Numbered from the stretch's first letter, positions 43,085 to 56,129 are shown. The stretch: DNA of 64,000 nucleotides from Fusobacteria bacterium ZRK30 (GCA_024628785.1 CP102405.1:1488001-1552000), one strand, 5' to 3'. Numbers and translations are program-made. Notes: generated by a model from the letters alone, not told the origin.

Positions 43085-44047
43085 ATGAAATTAAAAAAGA
43101 AAAAAATAATAATTGATTGTGACCCGGGAATAGACGACAGTTTGGCTATATTATTAGCTATAAATTCCGAGGAAGTAGATCTAATAGGGATAACCGTAGT
43201 CGGTGGAAATGTAGATGCTATGAAATGTGCAATCAATGCAATTAAGGTATTAGAGGTCGGTGGAAGGCTGGATATCCCGGTATATCTGGGAGAATCCAAA
43301 CCTCTAGTCAGAGAATTAGAAACAGCAGAAGAAACCCATGGAGAGGGAGGGTTAGGGAAAGTGGTGGTTCAAAAGAGTGAAGATCAAAAATTAATAAAAA
43401 GCGGGGCAATAGATTTTTTACTGGCTAACTCAAGCGATTGCCACCTTATTACTATTGGACCTATGATAAATCTTGCCCGTGCAATACAAAAAGATAAGGA
43501 AGCTTTCAATAAATTCTTATCCATAACTTCCATGGGAGGAGCTTATAAAAGTCATGGGAATTGTTCCCAGGTAGCTGAATTTAATTATTGGGTAGATCCC
43601 CATGCAGTGCAGTTGGTGTATGATAATTATGATAAACCTATTACCATGGTTGGCTTAGATGTGACGAGAAGTTGTGTTCTGACCCCTGATTATCGTCAGT
43701 TGCTAAAATTTATAGACACTCCTGTATCAAATTTCATCTATGATATCACAGAATTTTATGTAGATTTCCACTGGGAACAGGAGAGAACTCTGGGCTGTGT
43801 AATAAATGATCCTTTGGCTATGGCATACTTTATAGACAACACTTTAGCAGATGGATTCTACAGTAATTTAGAGATGGTGGTACAGGGAAATGCCATAGGC
43901 CAGTCTATGATCGATGTACAAGGATTTTATAAAAGAGAAGATAATGTTTTAGTTCTAACAGAGGTCGATAATATAAGGTTTATGAATATGTTTTTTAAAA
44001 GGTTATTTAAAGGTTATGAAAAAGATATAGATCTAGTAATAAAATAA
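43085..44047 (+). CDS. Inosine-uridine-type nucleoside hydrolase
   Basis: 320 residues. IIIDCDPGIDDSLAILLAI (~8-26) is the Ca2+-binding D-x-D-x-x-x-D-D signature, EFNYWVDPHAVQLVY the substrate loop, and VINDPLAMAYF the C-terminal Asp ligand. It hydrolyses ribonucleosides to base plus ribose for salvage. GGAGG lies 7 bases ahead. It lies 22 bases after the Crp/Fnr gene and may be co-transcribed. Precise nucleoside preference is unknown. Confidence 0.92.
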   Translation: MKLKKKKIIIDCDPGIDDSLAILLAINSEEVDLIGITVVGGNVDAMKCAINAIKVLEVGGRLDIPVYLGESKPLVRELETAEETHGEGGLGKVVVQKSEDQKLIKSGAIDFLLANSSDCHLITIGPMINLARAIQKDKEAFNKFLSITSMGGAYKSHGNCSQVAEFNYWVDPHAVQLVYDNYDKPITMVGLDVTRSCVLTPDYRQLLKFIDTPVSNFIYDITEFYVDFHWEQERTLGCVINDPLAMAYFIDNTLADGFYSNLEMVVQGNAIGQSMIDVQGFYKREDNVLVLTEVDNIRFMNMFFKRLFKGYEKDIDLVIK

Positions 44048-44137
44048 AAATATACCAAACAAAAGGACGTTAAAGATGGCTATAATTAAAGGAAAAAGAA
44101 GTCGTGTTAGTATATTTATTACAAGGGGTGATATGAT

Positions 44138-44569
44138 ATGCCAGAGCAAACATTTTTAATGATTAAGCCAGATGGTGTTAAAAGAAGATTGGTAGGAGAT
44201 ATATTGATTAGATTAGAAAAAAAAGGGTTAAAGATAGTCGCAATGAAGATGTTACAAATAACAAGGGAATTGGCAGAATTACATTATCGTGAGCACAGAG
44301 GAAAGGAATTCTATGAAGAATTGATAAATTTTATTACCTCTGGTCCCGTTGTAGCAATTGTTTTAGAAGGAGAAGGAATTGTGGGCCTTATCCGCAACTT
44401 TGCAGGAAAAACTAATCCAAAAGAAGCTAGGTGTGGTACAATAAGAGGTGATTACGCTTTTGACATAACTCAAAATGTTATCCATACTTCGGATTCTATA
44501 CCAAGTGCCCAAAGGGAGATAATTAATTTCTTTGGGAAGTCAGAAATTCTAAGCAGTAGAGAAGGGTAG
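44138..44569 (+). CDS. ndk: Nucleoside diphosphate kinase
   Basis: 143 residues, normal length. [17 protein letters not shown] carries the nucleotide-binding Lys. NVIHTSDS has the phosphorylated His116, and [12 protein letters not shown] the Arg/Thr phosphate contacts. It equilibrates NDP and NTP pools. Ribosome site GGGGTG at 44125-44130. Stands between the nucleoside hydrolase and the CBS cluster. Confidence 0.97.
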   Translation: MPEQTFLMIKPDGVKRRLVGDILIRLEKKGLKIVAMKMLQITRELAELHYREHRGKEFYEELINFITSGPVVAIVLEGEGIVGLIRNFAGKTNPKEARCGTIRGDYAFDITQNVIHTSDSIPSAQREIINFFGKSEILSSREG

Positions 44570-44594
44570 AAAATGTTTTTTTAATCTTCTAAAT

Positions 44595-44623
44595 TTGAGA
44601 TAAATGTATATTTATGATAAAAT
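44595..44623 (+). promoter_or_regulatory. Promoter of the CBS/CNNM gene cluster
   Basis: -35 TTGAGA (44595-44600), 17-base spacer, -10 TAAAAT (44618-44623); start of the first gene at 44651. Confidence 0.6.
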
Positions 44624-44650
44624 TATTTAAAATAATAGGGGTGATTTATT

Positions 44651-45097
44651 ATGAAACAAGTACGTGATGTAATGAATACAGATTTAATAACAATAGAGGC
44701 TAACTTAACCTTTGATAACATCTTAAAAATAATGACAGAAAAAGGTGCAGGGAAGCTTCCAGTAATCGATAACGGACAATTGGTAGGGGTAGTTACAAGG
44801 GATGATATTTTGGTAAGACAGGAAACAGCACCGCTTCCTCCGGTGATTGCATTTTGGGATCTGCTTATAACCCTCCCAGAAAATAAAGAATTTAAGAAAA
44901 AATTAAAAAAATTATCAGGATACATTGCAAAGGACATAATGTCTACAGATTATTTAGTGGTAAAACAATCTGATGATCTGGCTAATGTCATAACTCAAAT
45001 AGTAGAACAAAAATATAACTATGCTCTTGTGGTAGAAAATGATTCCATAGAGGGTATTATAACGAAAACTGATTTAATTAAAAAATGTTTTAATTAA
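44651..45097 (+). CDS. Stand-alone CBS-pair protein
   Basis: 148 residues made of two CBS motifs: VRDVMNTDLITIEANLTFDN with KLPVIDNGQLVGVVTRDDI, and AKDIMSTDYLVVKQSDDL with YALVVENDSIEGIITKTDLI. CBS pairs bind adenosine nucleotides and act as energy or ion-strength sensors. First gene of a co-directional five-gene cluster, just upstream of a CNNM transporter that has its own CBS pair, so a regulatory link to ion transport is plausible. Confidence 0.88.
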   Translation: MKQVRDVMNTDLITIEANLTFDNILKIMTEKGAGKLPVIDNGQLVGVVTRDDILVRQETAPLPPVIAFWDLLITLPENKEFKKKLKKLSGYIAKDIMSTDYLVVKQSDDLANVITQIVEQKYNYALVVENDSIEGIITKTDLIKKCFN

Positions 45098-45124
45098 GAA
45101 AAAAAGGATGGTGTAAAAAAAACG

Positions 45125-46396
45125 TTGGAAATTTATAGTCAACTTATTTTATTGGTGGTATTAATTATTTTATCGGGAATATTTTCAGCTTCTGAAACTG
45201 CTCTTACTGCATTTAAAAGTACTGATCTGGAAGAAATTGAAAATACTAACCCTAGAACAGCAAAATTATTGAAAAAATGGTTAACTAAACCTAATGAGAT
45301 ATTAACAGCAATACTATTAGGGAATAATATTGTAAATATTTTAGCTTCATCTATAGCAACTATAGTTACCTTGCAAATAATGGGGGCTAAATCTGGAAAT
45401 GCAATAGCTGTAGCTACTGTATCTATGACAATCGTAGTACTTATATTTGGAGAGATAACTCCTAAAATAGTTGCCAAAACATATTCAAGAAAGATATCAG
45501 GAATTGTTATAGGACCAATTTATTTTCTGAGTATTATAGCATTGCCTATCATAAAATTATTGATGTTTGTTACTAAGATCATCAGTGGTATGATGGGGGT
45601 AAATATCAAACATGAAAATCTTATGATAACAGAGGAAGAGATAAAGTCCTATATTAATGTAGGAGAAGCTGAAGGAGTGATTGAAGAGGAAGAGAGGGAG
45701 ATGATCCACTCAATTATAGAGTTTGGTGATACCACTGCAAAAGAGGTTATGACTCCGAGAACTTCGATCTTTATGCTAGATGCGGAATCTACAATAGATG
45801 AAGTTTGGGATGAGATCATAGACAGCGGTTACTCTAGAATACCTGTATATGGAGAAGATTTAGATGAAATATTAGGAATTCTTTATGTCAAAGACCTTAT
45901 GACATTAGCTAAGGAAGGAACTACGAATATCCCTTTAAAAAATATATTGAGGGAAGCTTATTTTGTTCCTGATACTAAATCTATAGTGGAGATCTTAGAT
46001 GAGTTTAGAAATAAACAAGTCCATATGGCTGTTGTCCTAGATGAATATGGAGGAACAGTAGGGTTAGCAACTATTGAAGACCTCATTGAGGAGATAATTG
46101 GCGAGATAAAAGATGAATACGACCTTCATGAAGAGGATGAAATTGAAAAAATAAGTGAATCAAAATATAGAGTTGATGCACGAATAAATATTGAAGATTT
46201 AAATAAGGAACTGGAGCTGAATATCCCTGAATCGGAAGACTATGAAAGTCTAGGAGGGTATGTTTTAGACATCTTAGGCCGGGTAGCGGAGGTTGAAGAT
46301 ATTGTTGAGTTAGAGGGTCTTAGGATGAAAGTTTTAGAGATCGATAAGATGAGAGTAGTTAAAATTCTTATAGAGATAAGTGAGGAAGAGGAATGA
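45125..46396 (+). CDS. CNNM/CorC-HlyC family transporter protein
   Basis: 423 residues from a TTG start. The N-terminal DUF21 (CNNM) membrane domain, ~4 segments (ILSGIFSASETALTAF, ILLGNNIVNILASSIAT, IVVLIFGEITPKIVAK), is followed by an acidic helix, a CBS pair (VMTPRTSIFMLDAES ... VVLDEYGGTVGLATIEDLI) and a C-terminal CorC_HlyC domain. The family is linked to Mg2+ or Co2+ export/homeostasis, although often misnamed hemolysin. It overlaps the next gene by four bases. Confidence 0.93.
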   Translation: MEIYSQLILLVVLIILSGIFSASETALTAFKSTDLEEIENTNPRTAKLLKKWLTKPNEILTAILLGNNIVNILASSIATIVTLQIMGAKSGNAIAVATVSMTIVVLIFGEITPKIVAKTYSRKISGIVIGPIYFLSIIALPIIKLLMFVTKIISGMMGVNIKHENLMITEEEIKSYINVGEAEGVIEEEEREMIHSIIEFGDTTAKEVMTPRTSIFMLDAESTIDEVWDEIIDSGYSRIPVYGEDLDEILGILYVKDLMTLAKEGTTNIPLKNILREAYFVPDTKSIVEILDEFRNKQVHMAVVLDEYGGTVGLATIEDLIEEIIGEIKDEYDLHEEDEIEKISESKYRVDARINIEDLNKELELNIPESEDYESLGGYVLDILGRVAEVEDIVELEGLRMKVLEIDKMRVVKILIEISEEEE

Positions 46397-47037
46397 AAAA
46401 AATAAAAAGTCTTTTTGCAACAGGATTGATAACTGTTTTACCGGTATTAATAACAATCAATATAATGTCGTGGATATTTAAATTTTTAAACAATTATTTA
46501 AGTCAGAATATTTTTGTGAAAGAGATGACCTCATACCTATTAAAATATGAGTTTTATTCTAAATTTACAACACAGGTTTTGGTTTATTTAATTGCGATGC
46601 TAATAATTATATTGACTATTATTATTGCAGGTCTTGCCATGAGAAATGTAATTGGAAAAAAAATAGCCAAAAAAATAGATCTGCTATTCTCTAATATTCC
46701 ATTGGTAAAACCTATCTATACTACTATTTTGCAGATTAGACATCTTATGTTTACATCCAATACAAAAGCTTATCAAAAAGTAGTTATGATAGAGTATCCA
46801 AGGAAGGGAATTTACAGTTTGGGATTTTTAACTAACAGAGAGAACAAACTTTTTGAAGATATATTAGGAGGGAAAAAATTACTTAATATATTTATACCTA
46901 CCTCTCCTAATCCTACTTCCGGGATGTTTATAATGGTAGAAGCAGATAATGTCAAAGAATTGGATATCAAGATTGAAGACGCTGTCAAACTAATAATTTC
47001 TGGTGGAGCAATAGTTCCAAAGGTCAATAAAATTTAG
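46393..47037 (+). CDS. DUF502 membrane protein
   Basis: 214 residues. Two N-terminal membrane segments (~8-28 and ~56-80) precede a soluble domain with LFSNIPLVKPIYTTILQIRHL and FIPTSPNPTSGMFIMVEADNV, the hallmark of DUF502. Function unknown; family members are often near transporters or cell-envelope genes. Overlaps the CNNM stop (ATGA), so it is translationally coupled and perhaps a partner of that transporter. Confidence 0.88.
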   Translation: MKKIKSLFATGLITVLPVLITINIMSWIFKFLNNYLSQNIFVKEMTSYLLKYEFYSKFTTQVLVYLIAMLIIILTIIIAGLAMRNVIGKKIAKKIDLLFSNIPLVKPIYTTILQIRHLMFTSNTKAYQKVVMIEYPRKGIYSLGFLTNRENKLFEDILGGKKLLNIFIPTSPNPTSGMFIMVEADNVKELDIKIEDAVKLIISGGAIVPKVNKI

Positions 47038-47054
47038 AAAATTAGGAGTATTAT

Positions 47055-47963
47055 ATGAAAAAAATATTGTTAATTGTAAGTTTAGTTATGCTAGTAGGAT
47101 GTACTTCAGCAGATCAAAAGAAGAAGAAAGAACACCACTTAATAAAGGGAATGAACTATAGTAAGGGTGGTAACTATACTAAAGCCATTGATGAGTATAA
47201 AGATTTTTATGAGATCGATAAAAAAGATCCTATTCTCCTGAGAGAGATGGGATTAGCCTATGCTCAATTAGGTGATTATGAGGCAGCTGAAAAATATTAT
47301 TTAGAAGCTCTAAAATTAGATCCCAAGGATCAGGTAACATTATCTAATACAGCTATTTTATCCTATAAGATGGGAAAATTAGAAAGAAGCCAGTACTATC
47401 TATCACAAATTTCATCTGACAGCATAGATTTTAAAATATATCTGTTAAAGGGATATCTTGCATACGATGAAAATAAATATGAAGATGCATATCTTAACTT
47501 TACTAAAGTTTTAAATTTGATAGCTATCGAAGATTATACTTTTGTAGGTAAATATGTAGAGATTTTACAAAAAACAAATAGAACCAATGAGATCTACCCC
47601 TTTATCTATAGGGTATATGAAGTTAAAAAGAATGACCCAGATGCAGTCATTACATATTCCAGATTTTTAATCGATGTTTTTAATGATTATGATGGCGCTT
47701 TTAAAGCTTTGAAAACATATATCGCAAGGGAAAAAAATAACCGTGTAATATTAGAACTTGCTAAACGAAGTTTTGAAGTAGGAAAAATAAATGACACTGA
47801 GTTATATCTAAAGCTGTTAACAGATGCTTATAAATATGATTTAGATGTTTTAAACTTGAAAAAAGAGATAGCGGCCCACAACAATAAACCTAAAGATGTT
47901 GAAAAATATCAAAAAATAATTGAAAAGGTGAGTGATCTAGACAGTGAAGAGTATCAGAATTAG
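47055..47963 (+). CDS. TPR-repeat lipoprotein
   Basis: 302 residues. A type II signal peptide with lipobox LVGC (Cys at ~17) is followed by several TPR motifs, clearest in GMNYSKGGNYTKAIDEYKDF and LRE MGLAYAQLGDYEAAEKYY, then a longer helical solenoid. Likely periplasm-facing and scaffolding, comparable to outer-membrane assembly TPR lipoproteins. The end overlaps the Nudix gene by 20 bases. Start supported by AGGAG 9 bases upstream. Confidence 0.85.
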   Translation: MKKILLIVSLVMLVGCTSADQKKKKEHHLIKGMNYSKGGNYTKAIDEYKDFYEIDKKDPILLREMGLAYAQLGDYEAAEKYYLEALKLDPKDQVTLSNTAILSYKMGKLERSQYYLSQISSDSIDFKIYLLKGYLAYDENKYEDAYLNFTKVLNLIAIEDYTFVGKYVEILQKTNRTNEIYPFIYRVYEVKKNDPDAVITYSRFLIDVFNDYDGAFKALKTYIAREKNNRVILELAKRSFEVGKINDTELYLKLLTDAYKYDLDVLNLKKEIAAHNNKPKDVEKYQKIIEKVSDLDSEEYQN

Positions 47964-48384
47964 AGTTTGTGGAATTTTAGAAAAAGACGATGAGTTACTT
48001 TTAGTTAAACATATAAAAAATAAAAATGAATACTACCTCCTTCCTGGAGGCGGAGTAGATCACGGAGAGGACTTTAAAACTGCTCTTAAAAGAGAATTTA
48101 TGGAAGAATGTAACCTGGATGTAGAGGTAGAAGATATGGTCTTTATATCTGAGGGGATAGCTCCTAACGGCGGACGTCATATTATAAATGTTTATTTTAA
48201 AGTTTCCTATATTAGCGGAGATCTGCAGGTCGGGCTAGACGGCAGTAACTTAATTGGTGTAGAATATATTAAGAAATTAGAGTTAGAAAATGTTATACTA
48301 TATCCAAATACAAAAAAAGAGTTAAAAGAATATTTTGAATCTGAAAACAAAGGGATAAAGTATCTAGGGAACAGATGGGAATAG
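47944..48384 (+). CDS. Nudix hydrolase
   Basis: 146 residues with a GTG start inside the TPR gene. The Nudix box is GGGVDHGEDFKTALKREF MEECNLDV (~38-63), with Arg-Glu-x-x-x-Glu-Glu catalytic residues. It hydrolyses a nucleoside diphosphate linked to X; the substrate is unknown. ELLLVKHIKNKNEYYLLPGG is the usual first strand. Last gene of the cluster that starts at 44651. Confidence 0.9.
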   Translation: MKSIRIRVCGILEKDDELLLVKHIKNKNEYYLLPGGGVDHGEDFKTALKREFMEECNLDVEVEDMVFISEGIAPNGGRHIINVYFKVSYISGDLQVGLDGSNLIGVEYIKKLELENVILYPNTKKELKEYFESENKGIKYLGNRWE

Positions 48385-48531
48385 TAATTATTAAATAAGT
48401 AACACAATATTCTATGTTTACGCTAGTAAACTATTGGTGTATTGGTGATGCCCTTTAGGGGTAAAAAAAATAAATATAAAATTGTATGGATAATGCTTTA
48501 CGCTTACTTAACAATTAAGGGAGAAAGAAAA

Positions 48532-49044
48532 ATGAATTTAAAGAACTATATAGCACTTGTAGAAGATTATCCAAAAGAAGGGATAAAGTTTAGAGATATA
48601 ACACCTTTACTGGCAAATGGAGAGGCTTTTAAAAAAGCAACAGATGAGATAGTGGAGTATGCCAAAGAAAAAGAGATTGACCTGGTAGTAGGTCCTGAAG
48701 CCAGAGGATTTATCTTTGGATGTCCAGTATCTTACGCTTTAGAAGTAGGATTTGCTCCAGTAAGAAAACCTGGAAAACTTCCCAGGAAAACAGTGGAATA
48801 TGAATATGATTTAGAATATGGGACTAATACTTTATGTATGCACCATGATTCTATAAAACCTGGTCAAAGAGTTCTTATAGTTGATGATCTATTAGCTACA
48901 GGAGGAACAGTTGAGGCCACTATAAAGATAATCGAGGATTTAGGCGGAATTGTTGCTGGTATGGCATTTCTTATTGAATTAGAGGATCTAAATGGTAGAG
49001 AAAATTTAGCAGGATATGATATTATGACTTTAATGAAGTACTAA
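48532..49044 (+). CDS. apt: Adenine phosphoribosyltransferase
   Basis: 170 residues from the ATG 48532 following GGGAGAAAG; this gives the usual Apt N-terminus ([18 protein letters not shown]) and avoids an unlikely 30-residue extension. [11 protein letters not shown] and [17 protein letters not shown] (the PRPP-binding loop) are diagnostic. It salvages adenine to AMP. Immediately upstream of rel. Terminator at 49051-49086. Confidence 0.96.
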   Translation: MNLKNYIALVEDYPKEGIKFRDITPLLANGEAFKKATDEIVEYAKEKEIDLVVGPEARGFIFGCPVSYALEVGFAPVRKPGKLPRKTVEYEYDLEYGTNTLCMHHDSIKPGQRVLIVDDLLATGGTVEATIKIIEDLGGIVAGMAFLIELEDLNGRENLAGYDIMTLMKY

Positions 49045-49050
49045 AGTATT

Positions 49051-49086
49051 AATAAGAAAGCGACACTTGGTGTCGCTTTCTTATTA
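49051..49086 (+). terminator. apt terminator
   Basis: AATAAGAAAGCGACAC / GTGTCGCTTTCTTATT, a 16-bp perfect stem. Confidence 0.85.
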
Positions 49087-49136
49087 GTACTTAAATTAAG
49101 TATATTTATTTAAAAAATTTTTAAGGAAGGAATTTT

Positions 49137-52528
<3,392 letters not shown>

Positions 52529-52609
52529 AGAATCATGAGTAAACTAAACTTTACTAGAGAAAAGCAGAGATTATAAACTATAATCTCTATAAGAAGAAAA
52601 AGATTATAC

Positions 52610-52649
52610 AAAAAAGATGCTTTCTGTATTCTACAGGAGGCATCTTTTT
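52610..52649 (+). terminator. tgt terminator
   Basis: Nested stem AAAAAAGATGC / GCATCTTTTT with inner CTGTA/TACAG, then T run. Confidence 0.8.
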
Positions 52650-52802
52650 ATTGTTGGATACTATTTTGAGGTTGTTTCTTTTGGATATTATTTACATATA
52701 AGTTACTAAGGGGGAAATTGATTTAATTTAAGGATTGTAGTATGATTATTTTCAAGAGAACTTTTAAATATGGGAAAAAATTTATCAAGGGATGGGAAGA
52801 AA

Positions 52803-52916
52803 ATGAAAGTGTGGTTAAAACAATTACAATTAGAAGAATCAATTGAGGTTTTTAACTTACTTCAAAAAACCGTTGTAGAAGGTAGTGGAGGAGTTCAGTT
52901 ATGTATACTAAATTAG
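52803..52916 (+). pseudogene. N-terminal fragment of a GNAT-like protein
   Basis: A 37-codon ORF starting MKVWLKQLQLEESIEVFNLL after a GGGAAG site. The sequence resembles the first strand and helix of Firmicutes-type acetyltransferases (L-x-x-x-x-x-E-x-F-N-L-L-Q). The expected ~130 further residues are missing and it runs into the next gene. Probably a decayed remnant; it may alternatively be a small coupled leader of the HAD gene. Confidence 0.35.
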
Positions 52917-53656
52917 TAATTTTTGATATGGGAAACACACTTCTACATTTTCATAAAGGAATTTTTTCTGATGATGAAAAAGATTTAATAGGTTTGATGC
53001 TTTTGAGATCTTACCTAGAAAATAAAAATCAAATAAAAATATCTATTTCTCAATTAAAAATAGAATTTTTAGATAAATGGTATGATGACTTTTATCTAAG
53101 AAAAGAAAAATTAATCGAACTTGATTTTAATAAATATTTAAAAGACGTTATAGAATTAAATGGATTTAATGACACTGAGATTAATTATTTTGAATGCATG
53201 GAAGTATTTTATAGTCAATATATTGAAGATGCAGTTTCCGGTAAGGGCTCCTTAGATCTTTTAAAATATTTAAAGAGAGAAGGTTATACTATAAAAGTGA
53301 TTTCAAACTGTATTTTACAAGATGATATTTATAAAGATGTCTTTAAGAAACATAATCTGGATGAGTTTATAGATGAATATATATTCAGTTATAGTAGAAA
53401 AATTAGAAAGCCAAATCTACTTCTTTTTAAAGAAGCTATCCGTGATTATAGAGGTCACATTAAAGATATAATTATGGTAGGAGATAGTTTAGAAGCGGAC
53501 ATTAATCCCGCACAAATACTTGGGTTTAAAGGAATTTGGTTAACTAATGGGAAAAAAAATACGACTGATATAATACCTTGGGCAACTATAGATAAATTTT
53601 CAGAAATTTATAAATTGATTAATAAAAATGATATAATTAAACCTAAAGTCTCTTAA
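52901..53656 (+). CDS. HAD-superfamily hydrolase
   Basis: 251 residues. Motif I is VIFDMGNTLLHF (the second catalytic Asp is replaced by Gly-Asn), motif II VISNCI, motif III KPNLLLFKEA, and motif IV GDSLEADINPAQILGFKGIW. A helical cap lies between ~30 and 110. The nucleophile Asp9 and later acidic residues are kept, so a phosphatase role is likely. GGAGGAG ribosome site. Followed by a broken kinase gene. Confidence 0.85.
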   Translation: MYTKLVIFDMGNTLLHFHKGIFSDDEKDLIGLMLLRSYLENKNQIKISISQLKIEFLDKWYDDFYLRKEKLIELDFNKYLKDVIELNGFNDTEINYFECMEVFYSQYIEDAVSGKGSLDLLKYLKREGYTIKVISNCILQDDIYKDVFKKHNLDEFIDEYIFSYSRKIRKPNLLLFKEAIRDYRGHIKDIIMVGDSLEADINPAQILGFKGIWLTNGKKNTTDIIPWATIDKFSEIYKLINKNDIIKPKVS

Positions 53657-53710
53657 AAACAAAACTTTAGCGTTAAAACTTCAAAAAGTAAGTTAAGAAA
53701 GGATGATAAT

Positions 53711-54230
53711 ATGAAAAAAGATATTATTTTAATTGGACCAGTAGGTGCTGGGAAATCAACAATAGGAAAATTATTGTCGGAAAAATTGGATATTCCACAA
53801 GCCAGTTTGGATGACATAAGATGGAAAATATATAAAGGATCTGGATATGATTTTGAACTAGCATATGAAATTATGAAAAGGGAAGGTTTTCTAGGGATTT
53901 ATAGATACTGGAAGCCTTTTGAAGCGGGTTCTAGAACTTTACTCTGGTCATATACATGACTTTGGTGCAGGACAATCAGTATATGAGGACGAAAAACTAT
54001 TTAAAGAAGTGAGAAACGTTTTAGAACCTTATCCAAATGTGATTTTATTACTGCCTTCAGAAGATAAAGAAAGATGCTTACAAGTATTATTTGAAAGAAC
54101 TCAGTTTGAACATAATAGCTTATTTATTAATAATCTATCAAATAAGAAATTAGTTAAAGCTATTGTATATACAGATGGGAAAAATCCAAAAGAAATTGCT
54201 GAAGAAATAATAAGAAGAATAAAATTTTAG
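53711..54230 (+). pseudogene. Frameshifted P-loop (shikimate-kinase-like) small kinase
   Basis: The first frame (53711-53959) has the P-loop GPVGAGKSTIGKLLSEKL and DDIRWKIYKG. It breaks after YRYWKPFEA. The second frame (about 53919-54230) continues with RVLELYSGHIHDFGAGQSVY, VILLLPSEDKERCLQVLFER and ends GKNPKEIAEEIIRR, as expected for the C-terminal half. A few codons appear deleted at ~53918, so it is a true indel and not a simple A-tract slip. In this family the joined protein would be ~175 residues. Terminator at 54233-54262. Confidence 0.75.
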
Positions 54231-54232
54231 TA

Positions 54233-54262
54233 AAAAAAAGCAGGGATAATCCCTGCTTTTTA
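54233..54262 (+). terminator. Terminator after the broken kinase
   Basis: AAAAGCAGGG / CCCTGCTTTT with an ATAAT loop; could also serve the converging gene at 54269. Confidence 0.8.
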
Positions 54263-54268
54263 ATTTCC

Positions 54269-55087
54269 TTATGCTTCAAAACTCACTTCTAAATCTTTGG
54301 AGTTCAAAGTGGAAAATTGTTTCTGAAATTCTTTTGGATTGGTAATAAATATAGGATAATGAACTATGAGAGTTGTGTTGTTATAGATTGTAAAATCATC
54401 TATGATAAACCCTTCCACATCTCCTACTTTAACCCTTATCTTAGTAAGTTTAGTCAGAAACACATTCAAAGCCCCCAGATCTAAATCTAGGAGTTCTTCC
54501 AGTGCACTCTCTGAAAAAATTGCCTGATTTATAGGTTTAGCATAGCTTCTTGTGGTATCACTGAGGAAGGAGACAAACTTTATAACTAAGGGCATATAGA
54601 GGCTGCTTATATCGGATTCTAATTTTTCCATAATTTTTTGGGTGATAGGAGAAAGTAGTTTTTTTAGGTGTTCAGCTTCCCTTTTCTCAAACTCTAAATC
54701 ATCTACAGCTTCATATATATTTGCAATTCTCTCTTCATCATTTGGTTCTTTGGCCAAAATTGCACTGACTCCTTCCACTGAAATTCCCTGCTGTTTAAGT
54801 TCATCAATTATACTTTTTTCTTTTTCAACCATCCCCCTGTAAACTATTTCGGACATTTCGTTAAAGATATCATAAACACCGTTATAAAAAGCTGTCATCT
54901 GCTCATGTTCCAGAGTTTCTTCCCCACCTTTAGAATCTTCCAATTGACTGAGGATACTTCCAATTCCCACAATCAGTTCATCCTCTAAATATCTGGAAAG
55001 GAGACGAACATCCCTTAATTTCATATTAATTTCCAATTTAATATTTTTATTTTCAATATCGCTCTGATTATAAATAACTTTATTCAT
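54269..55087 (-). CDS. Hypothetical acidic helical protein
   Basis: 272 residues from the ATG following GGGGTGGG; a GTG three codons upstream is less likely. No signal peptide or membrane segments. The first half is helical and highly acidic (DELKQQGISVEGVSAILAKE, EERIANIYEAVDDLEFEKREAE); the C-terminal part looks beta-rich and ends DLEVSFEA. I recognise no family. Converges with the broken kinase and is divergent from the DUF1456 gene. Confidence 0.6.
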   Translation of the reverse strand: MNKVIYNQSDIENKNIKLEINMKLRDVRLLSRYLEDELIVGIGSILSQLEDSKGGEETLEHEQMTAFYNGVYDIFNEMSEIVYRGMVEKEKSIIDELKQQGISVEGVSAILAKEPNDEERIANIYEAVDDLEFEKREAEHLKKLLSPITQKIMEKLESDISSLYMPLVIKFVSFLSDTTRSYAKPINQAIFSESALEELLDLDLGALNVFLTKLTKIRVKVGDVEGFIIDDFTIYNNTTLIVHYPIFITNPKEFQKQFSTLNSKDLEVSFEA

Positions 55088-55272
55088 AGTTCCCACCCCA
55101 TTTTAAAATTCTAGTAATTTTAATTGTCTTAACTATTTATTGGCAAAAATAAAAAGTTTCCTTTATTCATGATCTCCTAACCTGTAAAAAATAATATTTT
55201 CATATTTATTGTATCTATGGTAAAATTAACCTTAGTGATAATAAAAAATCAGAGGAAAATCAGGAGGATTTT

Positions 55273-55752
55273 ATGAATAATAACGATGTACTACGTAGAT
55301 TTAGATACGCTTTGGATATGAGTGATAAAGAGGTGATCCTTGCATTTAAAGAGTCAGGACATATAGTGGATAAAGAGGGAGTTCTTAACCTTTTAAAAAA
55401 AGACGAGGAAGAAGGTTTTGTAAAGTGTAACAATAAATTACTGGGAATGTTCTTTGATGGTGTAATAGTGCAAAGAAGAGGGAGACAAGAAGTAAAACCT
55501 GGGCAAACTCCAAGAAAGCCAGAGGTAATGACCTCTAATAATATCAACAACCAAATTCTTAGAAAGATAAAGATAGCTTTAAACTTAAAAACTGAAGATA
55601 TGGTAGCAGTATGGGAGTTAGCAGACATCTATATTTCAAACTCAGATGTAACTGCATTATTTAGAAAAAAAGGGCAGAAAAACTATAAGGAATGTTTAGA
55701 TAAATTCTTAAGAACTTTCTTAAAAGGTCTAGCGGTAAAATATAGAAAGTAG
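55273..55752 (+). CDS. DUF1456 family protein (YehS-like)
   Basis: 159 residues with two copies of the DUF1456 unit: NDVLRRFRYALDMSDKEVIL... and NNQILRKIKIALNLKTEDMV, each with a short helical repeat ending near KKDEEEGFVKCNNKLLGMFFDG and KKGQKNYKECLDKFLRTFLKG. Function unknown, cytosolic. AGGAGG ribosome site. It overlaps no gene but is followed at 10 bases by the DUF559 gene, so probably an operon. Confidence 0.88.
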   Translation: MNNNDVLRRFRYALDMSDKEVILAFKESGHIVDKEGVLNLLKKDEEEGFVKCNNKLLGMFFDGVIVQRRGRQEVKPGQTPRKPEVMTSNNINNQILRKIKIALNLKTEDMVAVWELADIYISNSDVTALFRKKGQKNYKECLDKFLRTFLKGLAVKYRK

Positions 55753-55762
55753 GAGTGATAAG

Positions 55763-56116
55763 ATGGAAATTTTTAATCTGAAAAAATCAAAGTCAACAAA
55801 AAATAGGATAAAAAAAGATCTGACTGCTGAAGAGAAACAAATATGGAACTATATAAAGGACAGAAAATTATATAATCTAAAATTTAAAAAACAAACTGAG
55901 ATAGGGAAGTATACTGCTAACTTTTACTGTCCGGAAATAGAGTTTATTATAGAGATTGATAATGATAAACACACCATCAAATATGAAAAAACAAGGGAAG
56001 AATATTTCCAGTCTATAGGAATAACCAGCCTTCGATTTACAAGCAGTGAGATAAAGAGTGATTTAAATGAAATACTAAAAAAAATAGAGGCAGCTGTAGG
56101 CAACCTTAAAAATTAA
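55763..56116 (+). CDS. DUF559 (Vsr-like endonuclease-fold) protein
   Basis: 117 residues. TAEEKQIWNYIKDRKLYNLKFKKQ and EFIIEIDNDKH, and later YEKTREEYFQSIGITSLRFTSSEI, follow the DUF559 pattern: a PD-(D/E)XK fold related to very-short-patch-repair endonucleases with catalytic Glu-x-Asp. Likely a small DNA nuclease or repair factor. Terminator at 56130-56164 closes the two-gene unit. Confidence 0.85.
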   Translation: MEIFNLKKSKSTKNRIKKDLTAEEKQIWNYIKDRKLYNLKFKKQTEIGKYTANFYCPEIEFIIEIDNDKHTIKYEKTREEYFQSIGITSLRFTSSEIKSDLNEILKKIEAAVGNLKN

Positions 56117-56129
56117 AGATATCAAAAGA

